Shown: positions 18,068 through 27,985 of the stretch, piece by piece | How positions within the stretch are numbered: the first letter of the stretch is position 1 | Layout of the letters: the number at the start of each line of letters is the position of its first letter | From: CAVQBP01 sp963740945 | GTDB lineage: Bacteria; Bacteroidota; Ignavibacteria; Ignavibacteriales; Ignavibacteriaceae | Direction of reading: 5' to 3' | Length of the DNA stretch: 64,000 nt | Assembly (NCBI GenBank): GCA_963740945.1 | Contig: CAVUGE010000010.1 | Location: 1-64,000 of the forward strand | Notes under the pieces: model-generated | Told to the model about the DNA's origin: nothing | Seen by the model: only the letters and a program-made list of their open reading frames with translations | Database searches by the model: none | Made by a program: the position numbers and the translations under genes

Positions 18068-20537
18068 ATAAAAAAACTAACTTTAACCGGCATCGTTTTG
18101 CTTTATTGTAATATACTTGCCAACGAGATTAGTTTTACCGGTCAAATATTTGATAAATCAACCGGGAGAGGCATTAGCTACGCAATTATTCAACTCCAAA
18201 ACACTTCAAAAGGTACAACTGCAAATTCAGAAGGCTATTTCGAAATCACACTCCCCTACGGCAAAAATATTTTAATTGCCTCAAGTATCGGTTATAATTC
18301 GGATACACTTTGTATAGACTCTGTTAAACATAATTTGAGCTCAAATATTTATTTGAATAGATCATCAAATAGACATGATATTTCAGAACAAACGAAGAAT
18401 TCTTCTGCTTATGAAATAGTCAATCAGGCCATCTTAGAGAAAGTGAAAATGTCTGCCGGACTTAAAAATTATAACTTCAATGCGTACACAAGATGCGATA
18501 TCCTAGAAAACAACGATGTAGGATTGGGAACAGGTTCAATAAATATTGATCCAGGTATTGTCAAAAAATCATTTAACCTTATATCTAATATATGGTTAAC
18601 AAAACCGATGAAAATTAACGGGATTGACGAATTTATTAGTAAAGGCTATTATAAAAAATCTTCTTCCTACAGAGAAGTTGTTGAAGAGCAAAATTCATAT
18701 TCCAGTCTTCCGCCTTCATTAAAGGCTTTATTAGGAACAAGAAGAATTCAAAACTTATGCAATGATGAACTATTATTTTTTAATAGGCCGTTTCCTGGTC
18801 CGGTATCTTCATATGCGCTTAGTTACTATAGATATTCATTCGAAGATACATTAATGATGGATCGTGAAAGAATATTTAAATTACATTTTGAACCGGTTGA
18901 TAATAATGATCCTGGACTCACCGGTGATTTATATATAACCGTTAATTCCAGACGCATATCTAAAAATTGTGGCAAGTCTTAACCAGGCTGCAAATAGCGG
19001 AAACACATTTGATAATGTATCTTTAATTCAGCAATATATTTTATTTAAGAATCTTTACTATCTGCCTGTTGATTATCGGATATTTGCTAATTCCAATTAT
19101 ATTGGAATTGTTAAGACCCGTTATGAGTACAGTTCTTTGATCGAAAGATATATTATAAATGAAGATATACCGGATAATAATTTCAGTGATGAAACACTTT
19201 CAATATTATCTAAAAATGAAAATAACGATTCTGTCTCTTGGGCAGATCAGCGGGCAATCCCTTTTACTCCCGAAGAAGCTGTTGCATATGAAAAAATTGA
19301 TAGCATAAGATCACTTCCTAAAACCTTTTTTTATAAGGCATCTAAAGTTATATCTCCCCGATACAGGTTAAATGATCACTTCTCAGTTAGCGGTCCTTTA
19401 GGATTATACCAGTTTAATCATGTAGAAGGGCACACTTTAAGCTTTACAGCCTCTGGAAATAATCTTTTCGGTGATGGAGTAGATGCAAAAATAAATTTAT
19501 CAAATGGTTTCTCGGATAAAAGATTTAAGGAAAGCCTTTCAACTATTTTTAATATTTACGGTGAAAGAGGAATAAAATTTTCCATTAACGCATATAATAA
19601 GCTTAATGTTTTATTCTCTTCCTCTGATAGATATAACTCATTTACTACGACTATATTTTCACTCCTTTCTAGTCATGATTTCAGAGACTATTATTATACG
19701 AAAGGATTTGATATCCGTTCTGATGTGGAATTATCTCACTTTGTCAATGTTTATGCAGCCTACTCTAATCATGTAGATCATTCAGCCGAAACAAATACAA
19801 CCTTTTCTCTTCTGGGGAATAGTCACCGGAATTTTAACAACAATAATTTCTCATATATTGATTCGGTAAATGCACCGATATATGATGCACGTTTGAATAC
19901 AATTGGTTTGGGTATTAATTTCGATTTTCGTGATGATGTGTTAGAGAATAACCTTATTAGGAAGGTTTCGGATGGTCATACATTTGTTAATTTTGGAGCA
20001 GGATTATTAATCAGCAGTCCGAAATATCTTGGAAGTGATATAGGTTTTATATCCTACAATGCAAATGTACTCGGAGAAATAAATACTTTTGGTACTTCAA
20101 GTCTCGGTTTTGCAATTAATGGAGTATATTCTAACGGTCCCGTTCCAATCCAAATGCAATATGCACTTCCCGGCAATATAAACGCTACCGGTAGAAACTT
20201 TACTTTTAGAACATTAGGTGTCGGCAAAATGTTCGGAGACCAGGTATTAACCTTGGCACTTGAATACAATTTCAGAAAAGAAATTTATAGATTTGTTCCA
20301 ATCTCATTTCTCAGGAATGTGAGTATGGTTTCATTCTTCAACTCTGCATGGAAAAATATGTCCTATAAATCAGCTGCAATCATGCCGGTTGAGTTTTCGT
20401 TGTTAACTAAACCATTATTAGAGACCGGCTTTAGTATCGGGTATTCTTCACTGCCAATAAGCATTGAATTTGCCTGGAGATTGACCCATATAGATAGAGG
20501 TAGTTTCAGGATAGGTGTGAATACGCAGATTCTTTAG
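18068..20537 (+). pseudogene. DUF5686-type outer-membrane protein with lost start and frameshift
   Basis: Read through, this is one ~820-residue Bacteroidota outer-membrane protein: a signal peptide, a carboxypeptidase-like beta-sandwich (FTGQIFDKSTGRGISYAIIQ), a middle domain, and a long barrel domain. It is broken twice. The codon where ATG is expected (18068) is ATA, giving IKKLTLTGIVLLYCNILA as the signal peptide; the next usable start is TTG 18098. In the A5 run at 18962-18966 the frame shifts by +1: SRRISK continues as IVASLNQAANSGNT only in the other frame. One base fewer in that run would restore it. Everything after 18969 is open to 20537. Dead gene or assembly indel. Confidence 0.78.
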
Positions 20538-20651
20538 CTTTTTTTCAAGTCAAAAGGTGAGAAATAAATCGAAATTCCAGACGCGGGATTATCTATTTTT
20601 TCATTGTAAGGTAATATTTTTATTCTCTTTTTCCAGCCTATTCTCTTTCTT

Positions 20652-23600
20652 CTAGTCTACAAATTCTTTCATAATTAACTTAATTCCCTGCATAGGTATA
20701 ACAACCCAATCAGGTCTGTTATTCAATTCGTAACTTATTTCATATATAGATTTATCAATTAAAAAAACATTTAACAAAATACTTAATCCCTCTTTATCAT
20801 CTGGTATAAAATCCGAACCCTTAACTGCCTCAAGGTATGAGTTTAAAAATGCACCTGTTATATAATAATACCATGGTTCAATCCATGGACGGATTATTTT
20901 AGTATCTTCAGGGCGTATTTTTGTCCTCTGAAAGAATACACTGTAAACTGCATAATGAAAGGAACGAACCATCCCTGCAACATCACGGAATGCCGGAAAC
21001 TTTAACCGCCTTTCTCCTGGTGATCTAACTGGCTCCCCTTCAAAATCAATTATCATAAAATCATCCCCCGTACTTAACACCTGTCCTAGATGGTAATCTC
21101 CATGTATTCGAATCTTTTGCGCAGATATTTTTTTCTTCAAAATACTTTTACAGAATTTTAATATCTCATCTTCAAGGGCAAGGATTTTTTCAGCTTCCTT
21201 CTTCATTTTAGGAGGTAATGATTTTATGTTGTTCTGTAAAAATGCTAGTCCTCTCTTTACATTACTTTGGAATGTCTGGTATAATGATTTTTGATAAAGC
21301 ATCGAAAAAGATTCAGGTTCAAATTCAGGAATCTTAGAAGAAGATAATGCCATATGCATCTCCCCTGTTCGTTTACCGAGCAGCATGGCTTTTTCAAAAT
21401 ATATCGCTCCGATTAAGCTCTGCAGAATTTCAGGTAAATTTTCAAATTTAACATTAAAAATGTCTTCTTGTCTCATATTGAAGTTTTGTACCTCCGCCTG
21501 CTGTGATACAACCCGTTCAAAATAACGCCCTACAGCGTCAAGAGTTAATGTCCATGCATCACCTTGATTTGGAGTAAACTTCTGTAAGAGTGTGAGTACG
21601 TGAGGTTCTGAACCTGGCTTTTGATATTCTAGACTCCCTGCAAATGGAGGTACATTTTCAAAACTCTTCGTTTCACTTAAAAAACGTATCATTTCCGGGT
21701 CTGGATTAACTCCTTCTTCTACATGACGGTAAAATTTCAAGAAGAAAGTTTGACCGTAAAGAACAGAGGAATTACTTTGCTCAGCTTTTAAAACACGCGA
21801 GGAAATAGGTAATTCAGTTCCGTTTAATAGCTTATTGAAATTTTTACTTTTGTTTGATATGAGAGTGCCATGGTTACCCTTTATCTTTTTCTTTTTTAAT
21901 ACCATTTGCAAGAATTGATTTCTGACATCCTCTCCATATATTGCATCATACAAAAATCCGTTTTCCTCACCGATATTTACACGTGCGATTATACTCTGAG
22001 GTGCATCTTTAATAGTTTTTCCCCCTCTGGCTTCTGGTGTATAGGCGATTGTCAGAATATAATTTTCAGGAGAACCGGTAACATAGTTTGCTTCAATTAT
22101 TAAAAGTGAAGCAAAATCACCATTAACTGGAATTAAAATATTCTCTCTAATTAGAATATTTTTTAACTGCCTGGCCTTCCCTCCATACCACCGGCAGGTT
22201 TTTATATACTTTGGTAATATTTTTTTTTCTAAATAGATTTTTGTATCCCCTTCAAGGATCTCCCTCCATTGTTTTTTTACATTTATTTCGGGTAGAGCGC
22301 TATCATCAATTTCTTCTGTATAGTCTTTCTCTTTTTCAAGCTGGAACCAATAATGTCCATATGCTCCCAAAGTTATTATATACGGGGTCTCCTCGATTAC
22401 CGGGAAAATATTCTGGCTGAATATCTCCTGCGGTACATATCTTTTAAAGTCTGACAAATTTAATTTAACTACCTGCGCAAAACGAGATAAATTTATAACA
22501 ATAAGAATTAACTCTTCATCATATTGGCGCACAAAAGTCAATACTTTAGGATTATCTGATTGTAAAAATCGGAGTGAACCTCTGCTTAAAGATATAAACT
22601 GTTTTCTCATGGCTATTAATCTCTTCATCCACCAGAGCATTGATGATAAATTCTGCTCCTGTATTTCAATATTAATGGATTGATAAAGATATTCCGAATC
22701 TATAATAACCGGAAGGTATAGCTTTTGAGGATTAGCATTTGAAAAGCCTGCGTTTCTGTCGGCACTCCATTGCATCGGGGTTCGCACCCCATTTCTATCT
22801 CCCAGATAGTAGTTATCCCCCATCCCGATCTCATCTCCATAATATATTACAGGTGTTCCCGGCAAAGAAAATAAAAGAATATTTACAAGTTCAATTTTTC
22901 TTCTGTTATTATCGAGTAATGGTGCTAAACGGCGTCTAATACCAAGGTTTATTCTTGCCCTCGGATCTTGAGCAAAGATCCTGTACATGTAATCCCGTTC
23001 TTCATCCGTAACCATCTCAAGAGTCAGTTCATCATGATTTCTTAAAAACATAACCCACTGGCAATTAGGAGGGATTTCAGGAGTCTGTTCAAGAATATTA
23101 ATAACCGGGAAACGATCTTCCATTCTTTGAGCCATAAACAATCGCGGCATCACCGGGAAATGAAATGCCATATGACATTCATCCCCTTCCCCAAAGTATT
23201 CAACTGCATCCTCCGGCCATTGATTTGCTTCTGCCAAAAGCATTTTATTCTTGAAATTTTTCTCTACATGTTTTCTGAGTTTCTTTAGAAATTCATGTGT
23301 TTCTTTTAGGTTCTCACAATTAGTCCCTTCCCGTTCATAAAGATATGGTATAGCATCAAGCCGCATTCCATCTACTCCCATTTCAAACCAGTAATCCATT
23401 ACTTTAAATATTTCCTCCTGAACTTTTGGATTATCATAATTCAAATCAGGCTGAAAGGAATAAAATCGGTGCCAGTAATAAGCTTCTGCTGCAGCATCCC
23501 ATGTCCAGTTTGAAGTTTCAAAATCTTTAAATATTATTCTCGATTCATTGTACTTGTTAGTATTATCACTCCATACATAAAAATCCCTCCATGTGCTCCC

Positions 23601-23984
23601 GGCTTTTGCTTTCCTGGCTTTCTGAAACCATTTATGCTGATCAGACGTATGGTTTATTACCAGTTCGGTAATAATTCTTATTCCCCTATTATGAGCCTCT
23701 TTTAAAAGCTTTTTGAAATCTCTAAGTGTGCCGTAATCAGGATGTATATCAAAATAATCTGAAATGTCATAACCGTCATCTCGTAAAGGAGAAGGATAAA
23801 AAGGCAAAAGCCATAAAGCGGTAATACCAAGATTTTCAAGATAATCTAATTTCTGGATTAAACCGTTTATATCACCAATTCCATCGTTATTACTATCATA
23901 AAAAGATTTAATATGAATTTCATATATTACAGCATCTTTATACCATAGTGGATCATTTGAAAGTTTTGAAATTTCAGGGCTCAT
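20652..23984 (-). CDS. treS: Trehalose synthase-maltokinase fusion (TreS-Pep2)
   Basis: A 1110-residue fusion enzyme. Residues ~1-550 are a GH13 trehalose synthase: DGYDISDYFDIHPDYGTL, nucleophile Asp in GVDGMRLDAIPYLYE, acid/base Glu in LLAEANQWPEDAVEYFG, and FLRNHDELTLEMV. Residues ~590-1110 are a maltokinase with IRIHGDYHLGQVL and FMIIDFEGEP, the kinase-like metal and catalytic loops. The first half interconverts trehalose and maltose; the second makes maltose 1-phosphate. The product is the donor for GlgE, encoded 14 bases upstream in the same operon. The fusion is a known arrangement and favours channelling. Confidence 0.95.
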   Translation of the reverse strand: MSPEISKLSNDPLWYKDAVIYEIHIKSFYDSNNDGIGDINGLIQKLDYLENLGITALWLLPFYPSPLRDDGYDISDYFDIHPDYGTLRDFKKLLKEAHNRGIRIITELVINHTSDQHKWFQKARKAKAGSTWRDFYVWSDNTNKYNESRIIFKDFETSNWTWDAAAEAYYWHRFYSFQPDLNYDNPKVQEEIFKVMDYWFEMGVDGMRLDAIPYLYEREGTNCENLKETHEFLKKLRKHVEKNFKNKMLLAEANQWPEDAVEYFGEGDECHMAFHFPVMPRLFMAQRMEDRFPVINILEQTPEIPPNCQWVMFLRNHDELTLEMVTDEERDYMYRIFAQDPRARINLGIRRRLAPLLDNNRRKIELVNILLFSLPGTPVIYYGDEIGMGDNYYLGDRNGVRTPMQWSADRNAGFSNANPQKLYLPVIIDSEYLYQSINIEIQEQNLSSMLWWMKRLIAMRKQFISLSRGSLRFLQSDNPKVLTFVRQYDEELILIVINLSRFAQVVKLNLSDFKRYVPQEIFSQNIFPVIEETPYIITLGAYGHYWFQLEKEKDYTEEIDDSALPEINVKKQWREILEGDTKIYLEKKILPKYIKTCRWYGGKARQLKNILIRENILIPVNGDFASLLIIEANYVTGSPENYILTIAYTPEARGGKTIKDAPQSIIARVNIGEENGFLYDAIYGEDVRNQFLQMVLKKKKIKGNHGTLISNKSKNFNKLLNGTELPISSRVLKAEQSNSSVLYGQTFFLKFYRHVEEGVNPDPEMIRFLSETKSFENVPPFAGSLEYQKPGSEPHVLTLLQKFTPNQGDAWTLTLDAVGRYFERVVSQQAEVQNFNMRQEDIFNVKFENLPEILQSLIGAIYFEKAMLLGKRTGEMHMALSSSKIPEFEPESFSMLYQKSLYQTFQSNVKRGLAFLQNNIKSLPPKMKKEAEKILALEDEILKFCKSILKKKISAQKIRIHGDYHLGQVLSTGDDFMIIDFEGEPVRSPGERRLKFPAFRDVAGMVRSFHYAVYSVFFQRTKIRPEDTKIIRPWIEPWYYYITGAFLNSYLEAVKGSDFIPDDKEGLSILLNVFLIDKSIYEISYELNNRPDWVVIPMQGIKLIMKEFVD

Positions 23985-23998
23985 AAATTCTCCATTTT

Positions 23999-25966
23999 TT
24001 ACAGAAAATAATCAAAATCATTTTCTCGTTTTAATCTTCTGTATATCTTAAAAATATTTGCTGGTAATTTACCGGGATCAAGCTCCACATAATTTTCACT
24101 CCCCTGCCACATCAGTTTTTCATCACTTAATAATTCATGAACGAGATACGATTGTTTTTCCGGGATATCAAGCCTTTCAATTGGAATTTTTATTGAACCA
24201 GACTGTTTATGAAAGAAATTAAGGTTAACAATTATTATTAAAATATTTGATAAATCTTCCGCTATTTTTCCATAGCAAAGTAAATAACGGTTATCGGAAT
24301 CATAGAACTCAACATTAAATGTAGTCTGAAGAGCAATATTATCTTTGCGGATTTTATTAATTTTAGCAACTATATCTTTTATATTTCCGGGTTTATTTCT
24401 GTCCCATTTTTTAATTTCATATTTCTCGGAATTGAAGTACTCTTCTTTCTCTTCAATTGCAGTATTATTTAGAAGTTCGTAAGAAGGACCGTAAATTCCG
24501 TAATTAGACGAAAGTGTAGCGGCTAAAATTAAACGCGATATAAATGCCGCTCTTCCGCCGTACTGGAGATTTTCCGGAAGTATATCGGGAGTATTTGTCC
24601 AAAAATTCGGACGGTAAAATTCCCGCGCTTCTCGTTTAGTGAGCTCCTTTAAATATTCAACAAATTCATCCTTTGTATTTCTCCATGTGAAATATGTATA
24701 AGATTGTGTAAATCCGACTTTAGCCAGTCTATACATTACTTTAGGTCTTGTAAACGCTTCGGCAAGGAAGATTATTTCAGGATGCTCCTTCTTTATTTCT
24801 CTAATCAGCCATTCCCAGAAAGGAAAAGGTTTAGTATGAGGATTGTCAACACGAAAAATCCTCACACCTTTATCAATCCAAAAACTTATTATACTCTTTA
24901 ACTCTTTCCATAATTCTTTCCAGTTGTCACTTTCAAAATTTATAGGAAGAACATCCTGATATTTTTTAGGAGGATTTTCTGCATATTGTACTGTACCATC
25001 AGGCCGCCAGCGGAACCATTCCGGATGCTCTTTTACATATGGATGATCAGGTGAACATTGATAGGCAATATCAAGCGCAATTTCAATTCCTAAATCGTCT
25101 GCCTTTTTGATTAAATTCTGGAAATCTTCCATAGTTCCAAGCTCCGGATGAATAGATTTATGTCCTCCCTCTTTAGAGCCAATTGCCCATGGACTTCCGG
25201 GATCTTCAGGGCATGCAGTAGTAGAATTGTTTTTCCCTTTTCTATTTGTTATTCCGATTGGATGGATAGGCGGAAAATATAAAACGTTAAATCCCATTTC
25301 AGAGATCTCGGGAAGAAGATTTTCAACATCTTTAAATGTTCCATGCTTACCCTGAACACCAGCAGATCGTGGAAAAAGCTCATACCATGAGCTGAACAAT
25401 GCACGCGGTCTTTCAACCCAGACTTCATATTCATCCGGAAAAACGGTTGCTAAACTTCTATCTGAGTATATATTCATCAACAAATTAAGCTGTTCATCGA
25501 AAGCCGCATTTATATCCCCTTTCCGGAATTTTTCTGAATATGCCCTCAATTTTTTCTGATCATCTTTATCTGCATTCTTGGCATTCTTGTCAATCAAATC
25601 AGCTCCGATTAAAAGTTCCACACTTACATTTTGATTAGCATCTAGACGTTTCCTTAGATCTTTCTGCCACGTAGTAAAATGATCAACCCATCCTCTTAAT
25701 GTATAGTTGTATGAGCCGATATCTTCAACAGAAAAAACTCCTTCCCAGCGATCATTATCAATATAAATCATAGGTGCTGACTTCCAGCTCTTCTCACTGG
25801 TGTGACGGAATAGTACTTCTGCTGCAATAGTATCATGACCGTCAGTTATAATATTTGCTGATACAATAACTTTTTCCCCCTTTACTCTTTTAACCGGATA
25901 AGTTCCGCAGTTAACATTTGGTCTTACATTCTCAATAACAATTCTCTGTCTTCCATCTTTATTCAT
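23999..25966 (-). CDS. glgE: Alpha-1,4-glucan:maltose-1-phosphate maltosyltransferase
   Basis: A 655-residue GH13_3 enzyme that extends alpha-1,4-glucan from maltose 1-phosphate. An N-terminal beta-sandwich (residues ~30-110) and a helical insert precede the barrel. Motifs: the PIHPIGITNRKGKNNS substrate loop, nucleophile Asp in GVRIFRVDNPHTKPFPFWEW, and acid/base Glu in IIFLAEAFTRPKVM. I choose ATG 25966 (MNKDGRQR) because AAGG lies nine bases before it; an in-frame ATG at 25996 adds ten unlikely residues. With TreS-maltokinase downstream it forms the GlgE pathway. The branching enzyme is not in the window. Confidence 0.95.
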   Translation of the reverse strand: MNKDGRQRIVIENVRPNVNCGTYPVKRVKGEKVIVSANIITDGHDTIAAEVLFRHTSEKSWKSAPMIYIDNDRWEGVFSVEDIGSYNYTLRGWVDHFTTWQKDLRKRLDANQNVSVELLIGADLIDKNAKNADKDDQKKLRAYSEKFRKGDINAAFDEQLNLLMNIYSDRSLATVFPDEYEVWVERPRALFSSWYELFPRSAGVQGKHGTFKDVENLLPEISEMGFNVLYFPPIHPIGITNRKGKNNSTTACPEDPGSPWAIGSKEGGHKSIHPELGTMEDFQNLIKKADDLGIEIALDIAYQCSPDHPYVKEHPEWFRWRPDGTVQYAENPPKKYQDVLPINFESDNWKELWKELKSIISFWIDKGVRIFRVDNPHTKPFPFWEWLIREIKKEHPEIIFLAEAFTRPKVMYRLAKVGFTQSYTYFTWRNTKDEFVEYLKELTKREAREFYRPNFWTNTPDILPENLQYGGRAAFISRLILAATLSSNYGIYGPSYELLNNTAIEEKEEYFNSEKYEIKKWDRNKPGNIKDIVAKINKIRKDNIALQTTFNVEFYDSDNRYLLCYGKIAEDLSNILIIIVNLNFFHKQSGSIKIPIERLDIPEKQSYLVHELLSDEKLMWQGSENYVELDPGKLPANIFKIYRRLKRENDFDYFL

Positions 25967-26403
25967 AATTACCTTCTTATTCGAAAAGACACACAATTTT
26001 GGTTAACTTGTTCAACTATAAAATAATAACTGAACGAACCCCTGTTAATTCTCTTAAATAAACATTATTTATGAAGATGTATTATTCACTCTGAATAACA
26101 TTTTATCTTAAAAAAAAATTTCAAACTGCCATATGATTTAAATCAAATTAAATGATTTTTTTTCATATAACCCTCTATAGTAAGACGGATCAAACTTATT
26201 TACTGTTATGAACCCTATTAACCAAATTTAATCTATTATAGCCTATTTAATATTTAACAGTCTTTTTATATCTTTCACTTTTAATTAGAAAATTTTATAG
26301 AATGATAAATCCGTTGACAATTTATTCTTAAATATTCAAATAATTTTATTGCACTTTACCGTCCGGTAATACCTATTTAATTTTAACAGCCCTCTAACAG
26401 CCA
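25967..26403. other. Intergenic region, no gene seen
   Basis: AT-rich sequence upstream of glgE. No open frame of note, no RNA gene and no strong hairpin. Repeated words such as TAACAGCC/CAGCCGTCAA lie at 26380-26418. It borders the decayed transporter remains that begin at 26404. Confidence 0.4.
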
Positions 26404-26550
26404 TTAAACAGCCGTCAACTCCAGATCACTACCATATCTAATCCTCCACTCAAGGGTAATAAAACGATCAAAACTCTCTATCATTTGTACATGGTCAGTA
26501 AAAGAAAGAGTGAACAGCACTAAAAGTACCGGTAACACATTTTTTTTCAT
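26404..26550 (-). CDS. 48-residue signal-peptide-like ORF, doubtful
   Basis: ATG 26550 follows directly on a TAA, and the ORF reads MKKNVLPVLLVLFTLSFTDH and then VQMIESFDRFITLEWRIRYG before stopping after 48 residues. The start looks like a genuine signal peptide, and the TAA-ATG junction resembles an operon. The mature part is short and unrecognised. It is probably the 5' stub of an exported gene that travelled with the decayed symporter, but a small secreted protein cannot be excluded. Confidence 0.3.
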   Translation of the reverse strand: MKKNVLPVLLVLFTLSFTDHVQMIESFDRFITLEWRIRYGSDLELTAV

Positions 26551-27140
26551 TTAAAAAGAAATTGAATTCCAGCTGGCCATCCGATTTTCTATTTGTTTAT
26601 CTTTTACAGAAATTGAACATTTAATTAATACCAAACTCCATAAGCCAAGAATTATTAATACAATAAACACTGAGAAGTATATATTGACTTTATACCTTCT
26701 TGCTGTATTCAAATTATTTAAATCCAACTTGATTTCCTAAAAACTATTAGAGTGTTGCTCTAGTATTAAAAACACTTGATAAAGAAGACATTACTACTGC
26801 TAAAAGTCCTGCCGCAACCAATTCTTTTGATCCATGCACCAATACCAAAAAGCCAAAATAGGTACTCCAAATAAATCCCCGTCTTGTAATCAGGTTCTCT
26901 TATTGGTTTAAACATATCAAAAAATTCTGAAGGTAACTTCATTTCCGGGCCGCTGAATCCCCCTACTTTATTTAATCCGATAATTGTCAATGTTAATGCC
27001 CTATAATTAAAATTATGGACTGGAAGATATGTGTTTTAACAATCGATGCTGCACCCCCGATTACACTATATAATCCCGTAATTAGGACAATTATAATTGC
27101 AGATGTATAAATACTAAAACCAAAATTTTTATTAAATTAG
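26551..27140 (-). pseudogene. Decayed sodium:solute symporter (SSS/SGLT family)
   Basis: Minus-strand fragments in three frames line up in the order of an SSS transporter: SAIIIVLITGLYSVIGGAAS, then IVKTHIFQSIILIIG, then after a frameshift LTLTIIGLNKVGGFSG. The frame then moves to GVPILAFWYWCMDQ, and another jump gives LVAAGLLAVVMSSLSSVFNT. The central transmembrane helices between the last two are missing. A 58-codon tail with one membrane segment (YKVNIYFSVFIVLIILGLW, 26551-26727) probably is the last helix. The first half of the gene is gone. The 'MSSLSSVFNT' signature makes the family assignment firm. Confidence 0.72.
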
Positions 27141-27234
27141 AGTAAATGATTTTATAGAAAATAATTATTAGAATAATGCTCCTGATTGAAGAAAGCCTTC
27201 ATATTGATATTATAATTTTGGTGGAATCTAATTA

Positions 27235-27816
27235 ATGAAGACTTTTCTGGGATTTATTTTCATTATTTGCTTCTCAAGCACTACTATGTTCCCTCAAAAT
27301 AAATACTCTGCATTCGGTGCTCCGGCAATAAAAATTACTTCATTATCAGGCCACACTGCGTTAGTCATTGGTGGAAAATTCGGATTTGTAATTAATGAGA
27401 ATATTGTTATAGGAGGAGGCTTCTATGGACTTATTAGCAATGTACATACAGACTATATTGATATTCCATCGGGACAAAATGTCATGATAAATTTAAATTA
27501 CGGCGGATTAGAATTGGAATATATATTTTTCTCCCGTTTCCTAATACATGGTTCTATCGAATTACTTTTAGCCGGAGGAGGTGTATATTTCGATATATCG
27601 GATAAGTCAGTACCTCATAATAATTATTCAAAGGTGAATTTTTTAGTATATGAACCGTCATTGAATATTGAATACAACACATTAAGCTGGCTGCGTATTG
27701 ATTTAAACCTTTCTTACCGCATAATTACAAGTTATGAGCTGGAAAATTACGGAGTCAGTCAGAAGGATCTAAATGGATTAACTGCAGGTTTGATATTTAA
27801 ATTTGGAAGTTATTAA
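27235..27816 (+). CDS. Small outer-membrane beta-barrel-like protein
   Basis: A 193-residue exported protein, family not identified. The signal peptide is MKTFLGFIFIICFSSTTMFP, ending in Q. The body is a series of short alternating strands with glycines at the turns (GGKFGFVINENIVIGGGFYG; IHGSIELLLAGGGVYFDIS) and an end GLTAGLIFKFGSY, the usual look of an 8-stranded barrel closing strand. TAATTTTG at 27213-27220 resembles a Bacteroidota -7 element, though no good -33 element precedes it and only 14 bases separate it from the ATG. The stop codon coincides with the end of a MITE-like repeat. Confidence 0.6.
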   Translation: MKTFLGFIFIICFSSTTMFPQNKYSAFGAPAIKITSLSGHTALVIGGKFGFVINENIVIGGGFYGLISNVHTDYIDIPSGQNVMINLNYGGLELEYIFFSRFLIHGSIELLLAGGGVYFDISDKSVPHNNYSKVNFLVYEPSLNIEYNTLSWLRIDLNLSYRIITSYELENYGVSQKDLNGLTAGLIFKFGSY

Positions 27817-27956
27817 CGCAAGTTACGCAAAAACTGGTATTTGAAAGATGACATCTTTATTTTTTTGAAAAGTAAGGCTTTATGTGTATTTACATTTTGA
27901 TAAAAATTAAAAATGATTTTTATTTTTAAAGATGTCATCTTTACAACTGCGTAACT
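27815..27956. repeat. MITE-like ~140-bp repeat, copy 2
   Basis: The left end is AACGCAAGTTACGCA, then ACTGGTATTTG and AAAGATGACATCTTT. The right end is AAAGATGTCATCTTT, ACA, ACTGCGTAACT. The two ends are inverted repeats of each other (AGTTACGCA plus the 15-base near-palindrome). It is the best preserved of the three copies. It begins within the stop codon of the upstream gene and ends 29 bases before the next ATG. Confidence 0.8.
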
Positions 27957-27985
27957 ATAATTATTAATTTTATGCCCGTTATAAA

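Noticed and set aside
18962..18969. Programmed ribosomal frameshift in the DUF5686 gene
   Set aside because: The site is a plain A5 run without a stimulatory structure that I can see, and the gene also lacks a proper start codon.
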